Assembly (NCBI GenBank): GCA_016281315.1
Contig: JAEEIJ010000056.1
Location: 182,661-246,660, forward strand
DNA length: 64,000 nt
From: Bacteroidales bacterium
GTDB lineage: Bacteria > Bacteroidota > Bacteroidia > Bacteroidales > UBA932
Direction: 5' to 3'
In this document: piece after piece, positions 42,413 to 51,149 of the stretch
Numbering within the stretch: position 1 is the first letter of the stretch
Layout of the letters: each line of letters opens with the position of its first letter
Position numbers and translations under genes: made by a program
The notes under the pieces: generated by a model
Databases searched by the model: none
What the model was told of the DNA's origin: nothing
Seen by the model: only the letters and a program-made list of their open reading frames with translations

Positions 42413-43512
42413 TGGAGGAAGTCTTTCAGGGCTTGTTCCACATAATCGGCCGCCTTCTCCGGGGAGGGGATGTCCTCGCCGATGAAGAGTTTCCCGCCGG
42501 CCGCATTCTCGTGACCGCCGCCGTGGAAATACCGTTGGGCCAGCTGCTGGGCCGATGTCCCCTTCTTCGAACGCACGCTCACGCGGAAATGGCCTTCGTC
42601 CTCCTTCAGGAGCACGCTCAGGCGCACTTCCCCGATGGTAAGGGGTACGTTCACCAGTCCTTCGCTCTCACCTTCCTTGAGGTCGAAGCGGTGCTGGATG
42701 GCTTTCGTGAGGATCATATAGGCTCCGCCGCCGGGCAGGAGGGTCAGGTTCTCGCTCTGCATATACCCCATCAGCCGCACGCGGTTCTCGCGGTAGCTCT
42801 GGTATACCTGCTGCAGGATGGCGTCCCGGTCCACGCCGGAAGCCAGCAGCTCCGAAGCCATCTGCAACGTGCTGGGAAACACCGAATTCGCAAAGTTGTT
42901 CGTATCGGTAGTCATTCCGGTAAGTAGTGCAGTTCCGATGGGGGAGGGTGTTGTTCCGCCAATCTCTGGCCACCCTCGGCCGGATAAGAGGGAGGGGCCC
43001 TCCGGGAGGGGTCGCGAAGCGACGATTGGCGGAACAACACCCTCCTCCATCGCTTTCAACATCCAGTACATCAGTTCTGAGGCGGAAGAAATCTCCGGGG
43101 TGGAGAAAACCAGACCGAAGCTGTCCGTATCGGGATTGAGGTGATGGTCGATGAGGACCTTGCGGGCGGGAGAGGCTTTCAGGACGGGTTCCAGCCCTTC
43201 CGTGCGCTTGAAGGTGTTGGCGTCTACGAGAAAGATCAGATCGGCCTTTTCCACGGCGCTTTCCGCACTGCGTTTCTGGGCGTCGTGAATGTGGACGGGA
43301 AGTCCTTCCGGCAGGATGAACCGCAGGTTGGCGGCGATGCAGTCCGGATACAGGCACGTGACTTCCTTGCCCTGCGCCTGCAGGTACAAGGCAAGGCCTA
43401 CCGTGGAGCCCAGGGCGTCACCGTCCGGGTGGGTATGGCCCACCACGGCGATGCGCTTGGCATCGGCAATCCACTGCCGTAGGCAAGATATGTCGGACGC
43501 GTTCACTAGCAC
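42409..43512 (-). CDS. nrnA: DHH/DHHA1 phosphoesterase (NrnA-like) with in-frame element
   Basis: Probable nanoRNase/3'-phosphoadenosine 5'-phosphate phosphatase that clears short RNA oligomers. It has 367 residues against about 330 expected. DHH motifs are VVGHTHPDGDALGSTVGLAL, the aspartate of IFLVDANTFKR, KVLIDHHLNPDTDSFG and LLTGMTTDTNNFANS; the DHHA1 domain ends with YFHGGGHENAAGGKL. Residues about 154-192 (VVPPIVASRPLPEGPSLL..) are encoded by palindromic element D, inserted just before the motif IV strand. It heads the eight-gene run down to ettA. Confidence 0.92.
   Translation of the reverse strand: MLVNASDISCLRQWIADAKRIAVVGHTHPDGDALGSTVGLALYLQAQGKEVTCLYPDCIAANLRFILPEGLPVHIHDAQKRSAESAVEKADLIFLVDANTFKRTEGLEPVLKASPARKVLIDHHLNPDTDSFGLVFSTPEISSASELMYWMLKAMEEGVVPPIVASRPLPEGPSLLSGRGWPEIGGTTPSPIGTALLTGMTTDTNNFANSVFPSTLQMASELLASGVDRDAILQQVYQSYRENRVRLMGYMQSENLTLLPGGGAYMILTKAIQHRFDLKEGESEGLVNVPLTIGEVRLSVLLKEDEGHFRVSVRSKKGTSAQQLAQRYFHGGGHENAAGGKLFIGEDIPSPEKAADYVEQALKDFLQ
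42937..43051 (-). repeat. Palindromic element D (family II), in frame inside nrnA
   Basis: A 115 bp element. Arms GGGTGTTGTTCCGCCAATC and GATTGGCGGAACAACACCC extend to 28 bp with one mismatch. In the sense direction the core is GTCGC-TTC-GCGAC, CCCCTCCCGGAG, GGGCCCCTCCCTCTTA, and GGCC-GAGGGT-GGCC. It has the same core as elements C and E; the arms are unrelated to theirs. The reading frame is open through it. Confidence 0.9.
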
Positions 43513-43557
43513 ACCGCGAATTTACAAAAGAATATTGTTTTTGAGAAATCATTTTGT

Positions 43558-43565
43558 TAACTTTG
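43558..43565 (+). promoter_or_regulatory. -7 box upstream of the 43600 gene
   Basis: TAACTTTG, with ATTG 20 nt upstream as a near -33 box; 34 nt before the ATG. Confidence 0.6.
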
Positions 43566-43599
43566 TCGGAAGTTTGAATAATGATAAAACACTAGAATA

Positions 43600-44301
43600 A
43601 TGAAGAAATCCGTTAAAATCGCCCTGGAAATCGGTCTTGCAGCCATCATCGTCCTGCTGATCGTTCTCACCGTCAAGAGCGTCCAGAAACCCGTCCGTTT
43701 CAACAAGGAGGTCGCCGCCCGTTCGGAGGTGGCCATCCAGCGCCTGAAGGACATCCGCACCCTGCAGGAGGCCTTCAAGAGCGTGAACGGCCGTTTCACT
43801 CCCTCTATCGATTCCCTCATTGGCTTCTACAATGAAGGCAAGATGAAGATCGTTATGCAGATTGGTTCTTTGGACGACTCCCTCGCGGTTGTCAACACGG
43901 AAGCCATCAAGAAAGCCAACCGTCGGCTGAAACCCGCCGAAATGACGGAAAAACTGGCCGCCGCCTATGCTGCAGGCCAGAAGGTGGTGTTCTCCACCGT
44001 AACGGAAATTCCGGTGCGCGACACCCTGTTCGCCTCCCGCGACAATTTCATCGCGGATTCCCTGCTGTACATCCCGTTCTCGGGCGGTCAGCTCACGGAG
44101 ATGGAAGCCATTACCAAAACGGTGTCCGGTGTGCAGGTTCCCCTGTTCGAGGCCCGTATGCCCTTCAAGGCCCTCTGCTATGGGATGGACAACCAGCTGC
44201 GCGTGAATCTGGATGCGGAGCGTAAGGACCAGAACAAGTACGAAGGCCTGCAGGTGGGCAGCATCACGGTGCCCAACAACAACGCCGGTAACTGGGAATA
44301 G
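43600..44301 (+). CDS. Single-pass membrane protein of unknown function
   Basis: The 233-residue protein has one N-terminal helix (ALEIGLAAIIVLLIVLTV, about 8-26), then an extracytoplasmic domain that begins with a coiled-coil-like helix (FNKEVAARSEVAIQRLKDIR). Strand-rich segments follow, including VVFSTVTEIPVRDTLF and FIPF-type motifs. The pattern 'R...Ai.rLkdIrt.q.ayk...G.f....dsLi.fy' is common in Bacteroidales proteins preceding DUF3822 and rsmD genes; no function is known to me. It heads the operon with DUF3822, rsmD, cstA and the HerA-like gene. Confidence 0.82.
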   Translation: MKKSVKIALEIGLAAIIVLLIVLTVKSVQKPVRFNKEVAARSEVAIQRLKDIRTLQEAFKSVNGRFTPSIDSLIGFYNEGKMKIVMQIGSLDDSLAVVNTEAIKKANRRLKPAEMTEKLAAAYAAGQKVVFSTVTEIPVRDTLFASRDNFIADSLLYIPFSGGQLTEMEAITKTVSGVQVPLFEARMPFKALCYGMDNQLRVNLDAERKDQNKYEGLQVGSITVPNNNAGNWE

Positions 44302-44308
44302 TCCGCTT

Positions 44309-45001
44309 ATGGACCGGCCGGTTACAGAGATTACGGGAATATCCATTCAAGTCTCCTTGAGTGGATATTCTTTTAAGTTGCTGAGCGGGGGCGGGGTCGT
44401 CCAGACTTCCCCCTGGCAGAGCGCGGAACGCGTTTTCACCACGCCCGAATTCCAGCGCCGCTACGACTCCGTGGAGGTGTCCCTCCTCACGCCCAAGGTG
44501 ACGCTGGTGCCGGAATCCTTCCTGGATCCCGCTCAGGCCCGTACCGCTTTGGCGGAGGTGGTCAAACTGCGAGACAACGATTTCGTGGAGACCGTGGCGG
44601 TCCCGTCTCTGGGCGCCACGCTGGTCTATTCCAACTCCCTGGACGAATCCCTTTCCAAGGTGGTCGCCCAGACGGTTCTTCCCACGTCGGGCACGCCCGT
44701 GCGCGTTCTGCCGGAAATGTACTGCCTCCTCAGGGAGCTGGACGGGATTTCCGAATACAATAAGATTGTGGCCGCCTGGCACGGGGACCATCTGCATCTG
44801 GTGATTGCCCAGGGCAGGAGCCTGTGCCTGGCCAATGTCTTCGAGGCGCCGGATTTCACCACGGCTCAGTATTTCCTTTTTCTGGCCCTGAAGCGGCTGC
44901 AGCTGAATCCGGAAGTGTCCACCGTTCATTTCCGTACGCCGCTTTCGCCCGAGGATGAAATGTCCCTCTACCGCTATTTCAAGGCTGTGGTTCAGTTATG
45001 A
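44309..45001 (+). CDS. DUF3822 family protein
   Basis: Bacteroidetes-specific protein with an actin/PilM-like fold suspected from family descriptions; role unknown. From the ATG at 44309 (MDRPVTEITGISIQVSLSG) it has 230 residues; the extra 32 codons in the track overlap the preceding gene in a wrong frame. Recognisable stretches are FKLLSGGGVVQTSPW, LTPKVTLVPESFLDP, GATLVYSNSLDESL and YFLFLALKRLQLNPE. It directly precedes rsmD with an ATGA overlap, its standard context in this phylum. Confidence 0.85.
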   Translation: MDRPVTEITGISIQVSLSGYSFKLLSGGGVVQTSPWQSAERVFTTPEFQRRYDSVEVSLLTPKVTLVPESFLDPAQARTALAEVVKLRDNDFVETVAVPSLGATLVYSNSLDESLSKVVAQTVLPTSGTPVRVLPEMYCLLRELDGISEYNKIVAAWHGDHLHLVIAQGRSLCLANVFEAPDFTTAQYFLFLALKRLQLNPEVSTVHFRTPLSPEDEMSLYRYFKAVVQL

Positions 45002-45528
45002 GAATCATCGGCGGAAAACTGAAAGGCAAAATCATCCTTCCCCCTTCCGGGTACAAAGCCCGCCCCACGACGGACTTCGCCAAGGAAGGCCTGTTCAACA
45101 TTCTGGACAACGAATACGAATTCCAGGACCTGAAGGTACTGGATCTGTTCGGCGGCACCGGATCCATTGCCTTTGAGTTCGCCTCTCGCGGGGCCGCGCG
45201 CGTCTGGTGCGTGGAAATGGCCCGCGAAAACGCTTCTTTCATCAAGACGGAAGCCGCCCGCCTGGGGCTGGACAACGTGACGATGGTCCGGGACAACGTC
45301 TTCGATTTCCTCCCCATCTGCCGGGAAAAGTTCGACCTCATTTTTGCCGATCCCCCTTATGCCCTGGAAGGTCTTGAAGGCCTTCCGGACCTGGTCTTTT
45401 CCCTGGACCTGCTGCATCCCGAATGCTATTTTATCCTGGAACACGGGGATGAGCACAGTTTTACCGGCCATCCGCGCTTCGTGAAAGAGCGTAACTATGG
45501 CCGTGTCCATTTCAGTTTCTTTGCGTAA
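44998..45528 (+). CDS. rsmD: 16S rRNA (guanine966-N2)-methyltransferase RsmD
   Basis: Methylates G966 of 16S rRNA. It has 176 residues. MRIIGGKLKGKIILPPSGYK and ARPTTDFAKEGLFNIL are the family N-terminus, VLDLFGGTGSIAFEFASRGA the SAM site, and LIFADPPYAL the catalytic DPPY motif, with FILEHGDE later. The stop overlaps the cstA start by one base (TAATG). Conventional length and motifs; no anomaly seen. Confidence 0.96.
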   Translation: MRIIGGKLKGKIILPPSGYKARPTTDFAKEGLFNILDNEYEFQDLKVLDLFGGTGSIAFEFASRGAARVWCVEMARENASFIKTEAARLGLDNVTMVRDNVFDFLPICREKFDLIFADPPYALEGLEGLPDLVFSLDLLHPECYFILEHGDEHSFTGHPRFVKERNYGRVHFSFFA

Positions 45529-46988
45529 TGGTATCCTTTCTCATCAGCATCGCCGCCCTGGTTCTGGGCTATTTCGTTTACGGAGCTTTCGTAGACCGGG
45601 TATTCGGCCCGGATCCTTCCCGCAAGACGCCGGCCGTCACAAAAGCCGACGGTGTGGACTACATCGCCATGCCCAGCTGGAAGGTCTATATGATCCAGTT
45701 CCTGAACATCGCCGGCACGGGGCCCATCTTCGGCGCCATTATGGGCGCCAAGTTTGGCCCGTCCAGTTACCTGTGGATTGTTCTGGGCTGCATTTTCGCG
45801 GGCGCCGTACACGACTATATGTGCGGAATGCTCTCGGTGCGCCACGGCGGGGCGGGTTTCCCGGACCTGGTAGGGGAGTACCTGGGGAAACGCACCAAGA
45901 AAGTGATGCTGGCCTTTTCCATCATCCTGCTTCTGCTGGTGGGAACGGTGTTCGTCTACAGCCCCGCCCTCATCCTCGGAGATATCGCCGGGGACGGCGG
46001 CCGCGGCTCTGTGATGCTCTGGGTGGGCGTCATCTTCCTCTATTATGTGGTGGCGACGCTCCTTCCCATCGACAAACTCATCGGCCGGGTATATCCGCTG
46101 TTCGCCTTCGCCCTGCTCTTTATGGCGGCGGCCCTGATGGTGTGCCTGTTCATCAAGTGGCCCTCCCTGCCGGAATTCTGGGACGGCCTGGGCGGCTGGT
46201 CTGCCAAGGCCGGGCTCAGCGGGCAGCCCGTCTTCCCGTGCCTGTTCATCACCATCGCCTGCGGGGCCATTTCCGGCTTCCACGCTACACAGAGCCCGCT
46301 GATGGCCCGCTGTATCCAGAATGAAAAGATGGGCCGGCCCATCTTCTACGGCTCGATGATTACCGAAGGCCTGGTGGCCCTCATCTGGGCGGCCGTCTCC
46401 TCCTGGTTCTTCTTCGACGGCGGCGCGGCTTCCGTGGGCTCAGACCTGTCGGCATCGGCCCCGGCGGTGGTTACCAAGGTCTCCGAAGGCTGGCTCGGGC
46501 TGCTGGGCGGCATCCTCGCCATCCTGGGCGTGGTGGCCGCTCCCATCACTTCCGGCGATACTGCCTTCCGCAGCGCGCGCCTTATCGTCGCGGACTTCCT
46601 CCATCTGGAACAGAAGGCGATCGGAAAGCGGCTGGTGGTGGCCCTTCCGCTCTTCGGCCTGTCGGCCCTCCTGCTGTGGTACAATATCGCCGATGCCAAC
46701 GGTTTCAACACCATCTGGCGCTACTTCGGCTGGAGCAACCAGACGCTCGCGGCGTTTATGCTCTGGACCGCGACAGTGTACCTGTTCCGCGCCAAAGGCT
46801 CGTCCTGGTACCTGGTCACCCTGCTGCCGGCGCTCTTTATGACGGCCGTCTGCGTCACCTTCATCCTGGTAGACAAGACCGGCTTCCGCGTGCCGCAGAC
46901 GCTCGCGCCCTGGATCGGCCTTTCCACTTTTGCTATTTCCGCCATTTTGTTCTATCTTTGGAAAAACCATCAGAAAAATGTTAGATAA
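45528..46988 (+). CDS. cstA: Carbon starvation protein CstA (peptide/pyruvate transporter family)
   Basis: Inner-membrane transporter of the CstA/BtsT family, linked to peptide or pyruvate uptake. It has 486 residues, the short form (E. coli CstA is about 700), with about 13 hydrophobic segments. The family core is MIQFLNIAGTGPIFGAIMGA, GAVHDYMCGMLSVRHGGAGF, ACGAISGFHATQSPLMARCI and AAPITSGDTAFRSARLIVAD. The -33/-7 promoter of the HerA-like gene lies inside its last 60 nt. Confidence 0.95.
   Translation: MVSFLISIAALVLGYFVYGAFVDRVFGPDPSRKTPAVTKADGVDYIAMPSWKVYMIQFLNIAGTGPIFGAIMGAKFGPSSYLWIVLGCIFAGAVHDYMCGMLSVRHGGAGFPDLVGEYLGKRTKKVMLAFSIILLLLVGTVFVYSPALILGDIAGDGGRGSVMLWVGVIFLYYVVATLLPIDKLIGRVYPLFAFALLFMAAALMVCLFIKWPSLPEFWDGLGGWSAKAGLSGQPVFPCLFITIACGAISGFHATQSPLMARCIQNEKMGRPIFYGSMITEGLVALIWAAVSSWFFFDGGAASVGSDLSASAPAVVTKVSEGWLGLLGGILAILGVVAAPITSGDTAFRSARLIVADFLHLEQKAIGKRLVVALPLFGLSALLLWYNIADANGFNTIWRYFGWSNQTLAAFMLWTATVYLFRAKGSSWYLVTLLPALFMTAVCVTFILVDKTGFRVPQTLAPWIGLSTFAISAILFYLWKNHQKNVR
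46929..46960 (+). promoter_or_regulatory. Internal promoter for the HerA-like gene
   Basis: TTTG (46929-46932), 20 nt spacer, TATCTTTG (46953-46960), inside the 3' end of cstA and 17 nt before the next ATG. A full consensus match, although within coding sequence. Confidence 0.65.
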
Positions 46989-48594
46989 CGAAAGAGGGCT
47001 GTACATTGCCCACAGCGAAAACGGGCCGCTGTCCCTGATCGGGAAGATGGCCTGCCGGCATGGCCTCATCGCCGGTGCCACCGGAACCGGTAAAACCGTC
47101 ACCCTTCAGGTGCTTGCAGAGACTTTCTGCCAGGCCGGCGTGCCTTGCTTTATGGCCGATATGAAGGGAGACCTGAGCGGCATCTCCCAGGTGGGCAAGC
47201 TCTCGGGCTTTATCGAGAAGCGCCTGCCGGAGTTCGGCATCCAGGACCCTCAGTTCCAGAGTTGCCCGGTGCGCTTTTTCGACGTTTACGGCGAGCAGGG
47301 CCATCCGATGCGCTCCACTATCTCCCGGATGGGTCCGGATATGCTGGGCCGCCTGATGGAACTCAACGAGACGCAGACTGGCGTCCTGAACATCGTCTTC
47401 AAGATTGCCGATGAAAACGGCCTCCTTCTGATCGACCTGAAGGACCTCCGTGCGATGCTCAACTATGTGGGGCAGCACGCGGCCGAATATACCACCCGCT
47501 ACGGCAATGTGACATCGGCCTCCATCGGGGCCATCCAGCGCTCGCTGCTCCTTCTGGAGAACCAGGGCGCGGAGAAGTTCTTCGGCGAGCCGGACTTCGA
47601 CATCTACGACCTTTTGCAGTGCGAAGGCGGCAAGGGCATTATGAACGTACTGGCGGCCGATAAACTGATGCTCCAGCCCAAACTCTATTCCACCTTCCTG
47701 CTGTGGCTGCTCTCGGAGCTTTATTCCACCCTCCCGGAAGTGGGCGAGATGGATCTCCCGAAACTGGTCTTCTTCTTCGACGAAGCCCATATGCTCTTCG
47801 AGGGCACTTCCAAGGCCCTCGTGGACAAGATCGAGCAGGTAATCCGCCTCATCCGCTCCAAGGGCGTGGGCATCTGGTTCATCACCCAGAGTCCCTCGGA
47901 CATCCCCGGCAACATCCTGGGTCAGCTGGGCAACCGCGTCCAGCACGCCCTGCGCGCCTACACTCCGCTGGAGCAGAAAGCCGTGAAGGTGGCGGCCGAT
48001 ACTTTCCGCGCCAATCCTTCCTTCAAGACCTACGACACGCTGCTGGAGCTGGGAACCGGCGAGGCTCTCGTCTCCTTCCTGGATGAAAAGGGTACGCCGA
48101 ACATCGTGGAACGCGCGAAGATCCTCTTCCCCCTGAGCCAGATCGGCGCCATCTCCGAGGATCAGCGCTCCGATTTAATCAAGCGAAGCCGCCTCTATGG
48201 CCGCTATGACCATCCCATCGACCGCGAGAGCGCCTACGAGCGCATCGAGGCCGCCCTGGCCACAGCTGCCCGCGAAGAGGAAGAAGCCGCAGCCGCCGCC
48301 GAGGCCGAAAAGGCCGCCGCGGCCGCTGAGAAGGAGAAAGCAAAGGAAGAAAAAGAAGCCGCCAAGAAAAAGAAGGGCGGCATCCTCGGGAAGGTGGGCA
48401 AGTCCATCCTCGCGGCCCTCACCGGCGTCGCTGCCGCGGCCGTGGCGGATTCCGTCACCGAAAAAGTGACCGGCAAGAAGTCCAAGAACAAGAAGAGCAC
48501 CAAGGAGAAAGCTGTGCGAAGCGTCACCAAGAGCGCTACCAGCACCCTCACCAAGGAACTCACCCGCAGTGTCTTGGGGAATCTGATTAAATAG
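46978..48594 (+). CDS. HerA-like ATPase (DUF853 family)
   Basis: FtsK/HerA-superfamily ATPase, possibly a DNA translocase; its cellular role is not established. The ATG at 46978 (MLDNERGLYIAHSENG) overlaps cstA by 11 nt; the track start is upstream in the wrong context. It has 538 residues. Walker A is GLIAGATGTGKTVTLQVLAE, followed by MADMKGDLSGISQ and Walker B LVFFFDEAHMLFEG. A sensor-like stretch is GIWFITQSPSDIPGNILGQL. The last 110 residues are an Ala/Glu/Lys-rich tail then GGILGKVGKSILAALTGVAA, typical of DUF853 proteins. It converges on the CoA-transferase gene with an 8 nt overlap. Confidence 0.9.
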   Translation: MLDNERGLYIAHSENGPLSLIGKMACRHGLIAGATGTGKTVTLQVLAETFCQAGVPCFMADMKGDLSGISQVGKLSGFIEKRLPEFGIQDPQFQSCPVRFFDVYGEQGHPMRSTISRMGPDMLGRLMELNETQTGVLNIVFKIADENGLLLIDLKDLRAMLNYVGQHAAEYTTRYGNVTSASIGAIQRSLLLLENQGAEKFFGEPDFDIYDLLQCEGGKGIMNVLAADKLMLQPKLYSTFLLWLLSELYSTLPEVGEMDLPKLVFFFDEAHMLFEGTSKALVDKIEQVIRLIRSKGVGIWFITQSPSDIPGNILGQLGNRVQHALRAYTPLEQKAVKVAADTFRANPSFKTYDTLLELGTGEALVSFLDEKGTPNIVERAKILFPLSQIGAISEDQRSDLIKRSRLYGRYDHPIDRESAYERIEAALATAAREEEEAAAAAEAEKAAAAAEKEKAKEEKEAAKKKKGGILGKVGKSILAALTGVAAAAVADSVTEKVTGKKSKNKKSTKEKAVRSVTKSATSTLTKELTRSVLGNLIK

Positions 48595-49864
48595 CTCTTC
48601 CGAACCGCTCAAACGCTGCGCGCTCCAGGGCCTCACGGTCTTCGGGGTGCGCAATGCTTATCAGCAGCAGGGCGCGTTCCTGGAGGGATTTTCCGTAGAG
48701 ATTCACGGCTCCGTATTCGGTGACTACCCACTGGACATCGGCCCGGGGGGTGACCACACCGGCGCCGGGGTGTAAGGTGGGCACGATCTTGGGCAGGCCT
48801 TTCGTGGTGCGGGAGGCGAGGGCGATGATGGCCTTGCCGCCTTCCGAGAGTTTCGCCCCGCGCACGAAGTCCAGCTGTCCGCCGGCCCCGGAATAGATGC
48901 GTTCGCCGATGGAATCCGCGCACACCTGTCCGGTAAGGTCGATCTCCAGCGCCGAATTGATGGAGACTACCCTCGGGTTCTTCGAGATCACACGGGGGTC
49001 GTTCGTATAGGCGATGTCCCGCATCTGAACGGCGGGATTCCGGTCGATGAACGAATACACTTCCTGCGAGCCCAGCAGGAAGGAGGCTACCACCTGGCCT
49101 TTGTCGATGGCCTTGCAGGAGCCGTCGATGACGCCTTTCCGAATTAGGGCCAGGGCACCGTCGGAGAACATTTCCGTATGCAGGCCCAGGTGTTTGTGTC
49201 CCTGCAGGGAGGCGCAAATGGCATTGGGAAGGGCGCCGATGCCCATCTGGAGGCAGGCTCCGTCCGGGACCAGTTCCGCACAGTGTTTGCCGATGACAAA
49301 ATCCGTCTCCGACGGCTCCACGTATTCCTTCGTGATGAGTGGACGCTTGTCGGAAACCAGCGCCGTAAAACGGTCGATGGGAATCCGGTCCCCAAAGGAG
49401 AACGGCACGTGGGGATTCACGACGCCGATGCGCTCGCGGGCCACTTCCAGGGCAGCCACCGAGCAGTCTACCGACGTGCCCAGCGACACCATTCCGTCCA
49501 CCGGATCCGATACCTGCACCATCGCGACGTCGCACGGGAGGGCGTGATGGCGGTACATCAGCTGCGTCTCGAAGAGGTTCGCCGGGAGATAATCGGCCAC
49601 GCCGGCCTGTACGCCGGGACGGAGATTGGGGCCGACGAAAAAGCCCTGGTCAAAGAAGGAATCCCGGAACTCGGGGCTGCCGTAGGGTGCGGGCCCTTCC
49701 GTGTGGAAGTGGTGGAAGTGCACGTCGGCGAGTTCCCCGGCGCGGCGGCACAAGGCCTCAATGAGGATGTGCGGCACGCTGGCGATGCTGGAAAGGTGGA
49801 TGTGGTCCCCGCTCCGCACGGCGCGTACGGCTTGATCGGCCGATATGAAAGGCAAACTCGTCAT
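48587..49864 (-). CDS. Acetyl-CoA hydrolase/CoA-transferase family protein
   Basis: CoA-transferase of the 4-hydroxybutyrate/butyryl-CoA:acetate type; in anaerobes these often swap CoA between an acyl group and acetate. From the ATG at 49864 (MTSLPFISADQAVRAVRSGD) it has 425 residues. Family marks are HFHHFHTEGPAPYG, LETDLMYRHH-type region near 110, AELVPDGACLQMGIGALPNA, the catalytic glutamate in LGLHTEMFSDGALALI, and SGAGGQLDFVRGAKLSEGGK. The exact substrates cannot be set from sequence. It has a divergent promoter with mazG. Confidence 0.92.
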   Translation of the reverse strand: MTSLPFISADQAVRAVRSGDHIHLSSIASVPHILIEALCRRAGELADVHFHHFHTEGPAPYGSPEFRDSFFDQGFFVGPNLRPGVQAGVADYLPANLFETQLMYRHHALPCDVAMVQVSDPVDGMVSLGTSVDCSVAALEVARERIGVVNPHVPFSFGDRIPIDRFTALVSDKRPLITKEYVEPSETDFVIGKHCAELVPDGACLQMGIGALPNAICASLQGHKHLGLHTEMFSDGALALIRKGVIDGSCKAIDKGQVVASFLLGSQEVYSFIDRNPAVQMRDIAYTNDPRVISKNPRVVSINSALEIDLTGQVCADSIGERIYSGAGGQLDFVRGAKLSEGGKAIIALASRTTKGLPKIVPTLHPGAGVVTPRADVQWVVTEYGAVNLYGKSLQERALLLISIAHPEDREALERAAFERFGRAI

Positions 49865-49873
49865 TCCGAAAGG

Positions 49874-49881
49874 CAAATATA
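49874..49881 (-). promoter_or_regulatory. -7 box of the CoA-transferase gene
   Basis: Minus-strand TATATTTG, 9 nt before the ATG; divergent from the mazG box 14 nt away. Confidence 0.5.
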
Positions 49882-49895
49882 CGCATATTTTGTTG

Positions 49896-49903
49896 TATCT
49901 TTG
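49896..49903 (+). promoter_or_regulatory. -7 box of mazG
   Basis: TATCTTTG ending 5 nt before the mazG ATG. Confidence 0.5.
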
Positions 49904-49908
49904 CATCT

Positions 49909-50688
49909 ATGCATACTCGGGAAGAAAAACTGGCCGCCTTCGGGCGCCTGCTGGATATTATGGACGCGCTCAGGGAGAAATGCCCCTGGAACGCCGAACA
50001 AACCTTCGACAGCATCCGCCGCCTCACGGAGGAAGAGGTCTACGAACTGTCCGACGCCATCCTGGAGGGGGACCGCCAGGCTACGGCGAAGGAAATCGGC
50101 GACCTTTTGTATCATATGGTGTTCTACGCCCGCATCGGCCAGGAAGAAGGCGCCTTCGACATCGCCGACTGCATCGAAAAGATCTGCGACAAGATGGTCT
50201 TCCGGCACCCGCACGTCTTCGGCCCCGACGCCGGGAAGGCTACTTCGGCCAAGGAGATTGCCGATACCTGGGAACTCGTGAAAGCAAAGGAAAAAGGCGG
50301 CAACAAGCGCGTGATGGCGGGCATCCCCAAGGCGATGCCGTCCCTCCTGAAGGCCATCGCGATGCAGGAAAAGGCCCGCGGCTGCGGCTTCGACTGGGAG
50401 AAGAAGGAGGACGTGTGGGAAAAGGTGGCCGAAGAATACCGGGAAGTCTCCGAAGCCCCGGAGGAGAAGCGCGAGGAAGAATTCGGCGACCTGCTGTTCG
50501 CCGTCATCAACGCCGCCCGCCTCTACGGGGTGGACCCGGAGGCGGCGCTGAACCGTTCCAGTGAAAAGTTCCGCCGCCGCTTCACCTACCTGGAGGAGCA
50601 GACGCTGCGGAAAGGCTTGCAGTTCAAGGATATGACCCTCGCCCAGATGGACGCCCTCTGGGACGAAGCCAAGGCGAAAGGGTTATAG
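49909..50688 (+). CDS. mazG: Nucleoside triphosphate pyrophosphohydrolase MazG
   Basis: House-cleaning enzyme that hydrolyses NTPs, including non-canonical ones, to NMP and PPi. It has 259 residues with the two tandem MazG domains of the E. coli type. The first has LREKCPWNAEQTFDSIRRLT and EEEVYELSDAI..EIGDLL; the second has CGFDWEKKEDVWEKVAEEYR and EVSEAPEEKREEEFGDLLFA, the EExxE..ExxD metal motifs. The gene ends 4 nt before queF (convergent). Confidence 0.96.
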   Translation: MHTREEKLAAFGRLLDIMDALREKCPWNAEQTFDSIRRLTEEEVYELSDAILEGDRQATAKEIGDLLYHMVFYARIGQEEGAFDIADCIEKICDKMVFRHPHVFGPDAGKATSAKEIADTWELVKAKEKGGNKRVMAGIPKAMPSLLKAIAMQEKARGCGFDWEKKEDVWEKVAEEYREVSEAPEEKREEEFGDLLFAVINAARLYGVDPEAALNRSSEKFRRRFTYLEEQTLRKGLQFKDMTLAQMDALWDEAKAKGL

Positions 50689-50692
50689 GGGA

Positions 50693-51148
50693 TTATTCGT
50701 GCATCGAGAGCCGGTCCCAGGCGAGTTCTTCCCATTTGGTGCCGGGACGGCCGTAATTGGCGTAAGGGTAGATGGAAATGCCGCCGCGGGGGGTGAACAG
50801 GCCGGTGACCTCGATGTACTTGGGATCCATCAGTTTCACCAGATCCTTCATGATGGTGTTCACGCAGTCCTCGTGGAAGTCTCCGTTGGAACGGAAACTG
50901 AACAGATACAGTTTAAGGCTCTTGGATTCCACCATCCGCTTGTCCGGAACGTAGGAGATTCGGATTTCCGCAAAATCCGGCTGGCCGGTAATGGGGCACA
51001 GCGTGGTGAATTCCGGGCAGTTGAAACGAACCCAGTAATCATTGTCCTGATGCTTGTTCTCGAAGGTTTCCAGCACCTCGGGAGCGTAGGTCTGGCTGTA
51101 CTCGGTGTGACGGCCGAGGGCCTGCAGTTCTGAACGGTCGCGTGCCAT
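50693..51148 (-). CDS. queF: NADPH-dependent 7-cyano-7-deazaguanine reductase QueF
   Basis: Reduces preQ0 to preQ1 in queuosine synthesis, ahead of the step done by QueA (encoded at 8.8 kb). The ATG at 51148 ([18 protein letters not shown]) gives 151 residues, the short YkvM-type unit. The catalytic cysteine lies in [20 protein letters not shown], the signature [20 protein letters not shown] contains the NADPH motif and Glu, and [18 protein letters not shown] follows. It begins 1 nt after the prfA stop. Confidence 0.96.
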   Translation of the reverse strand: MARDRSELQALGRHTEYSQTYAPEVLETFENKHQDNDYWVRFNCPEFTTLCPITGQPDFAEIRISYVPDKRMVESKSLKLYLFSFRSNGDFHEDCVNTIMKDLVKLMDPKYIEVTGLFTPRGGISIYPYANYGRPGTKWEELAWDRLSMHE

Positions 51149-51149
51149 T

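Noticed and set aside
42409-43512. nrnA as a pseudogene broken by an insertion
   Set aside because: Frame is open throughout and all DHH/DHHA1 motifs are intact.
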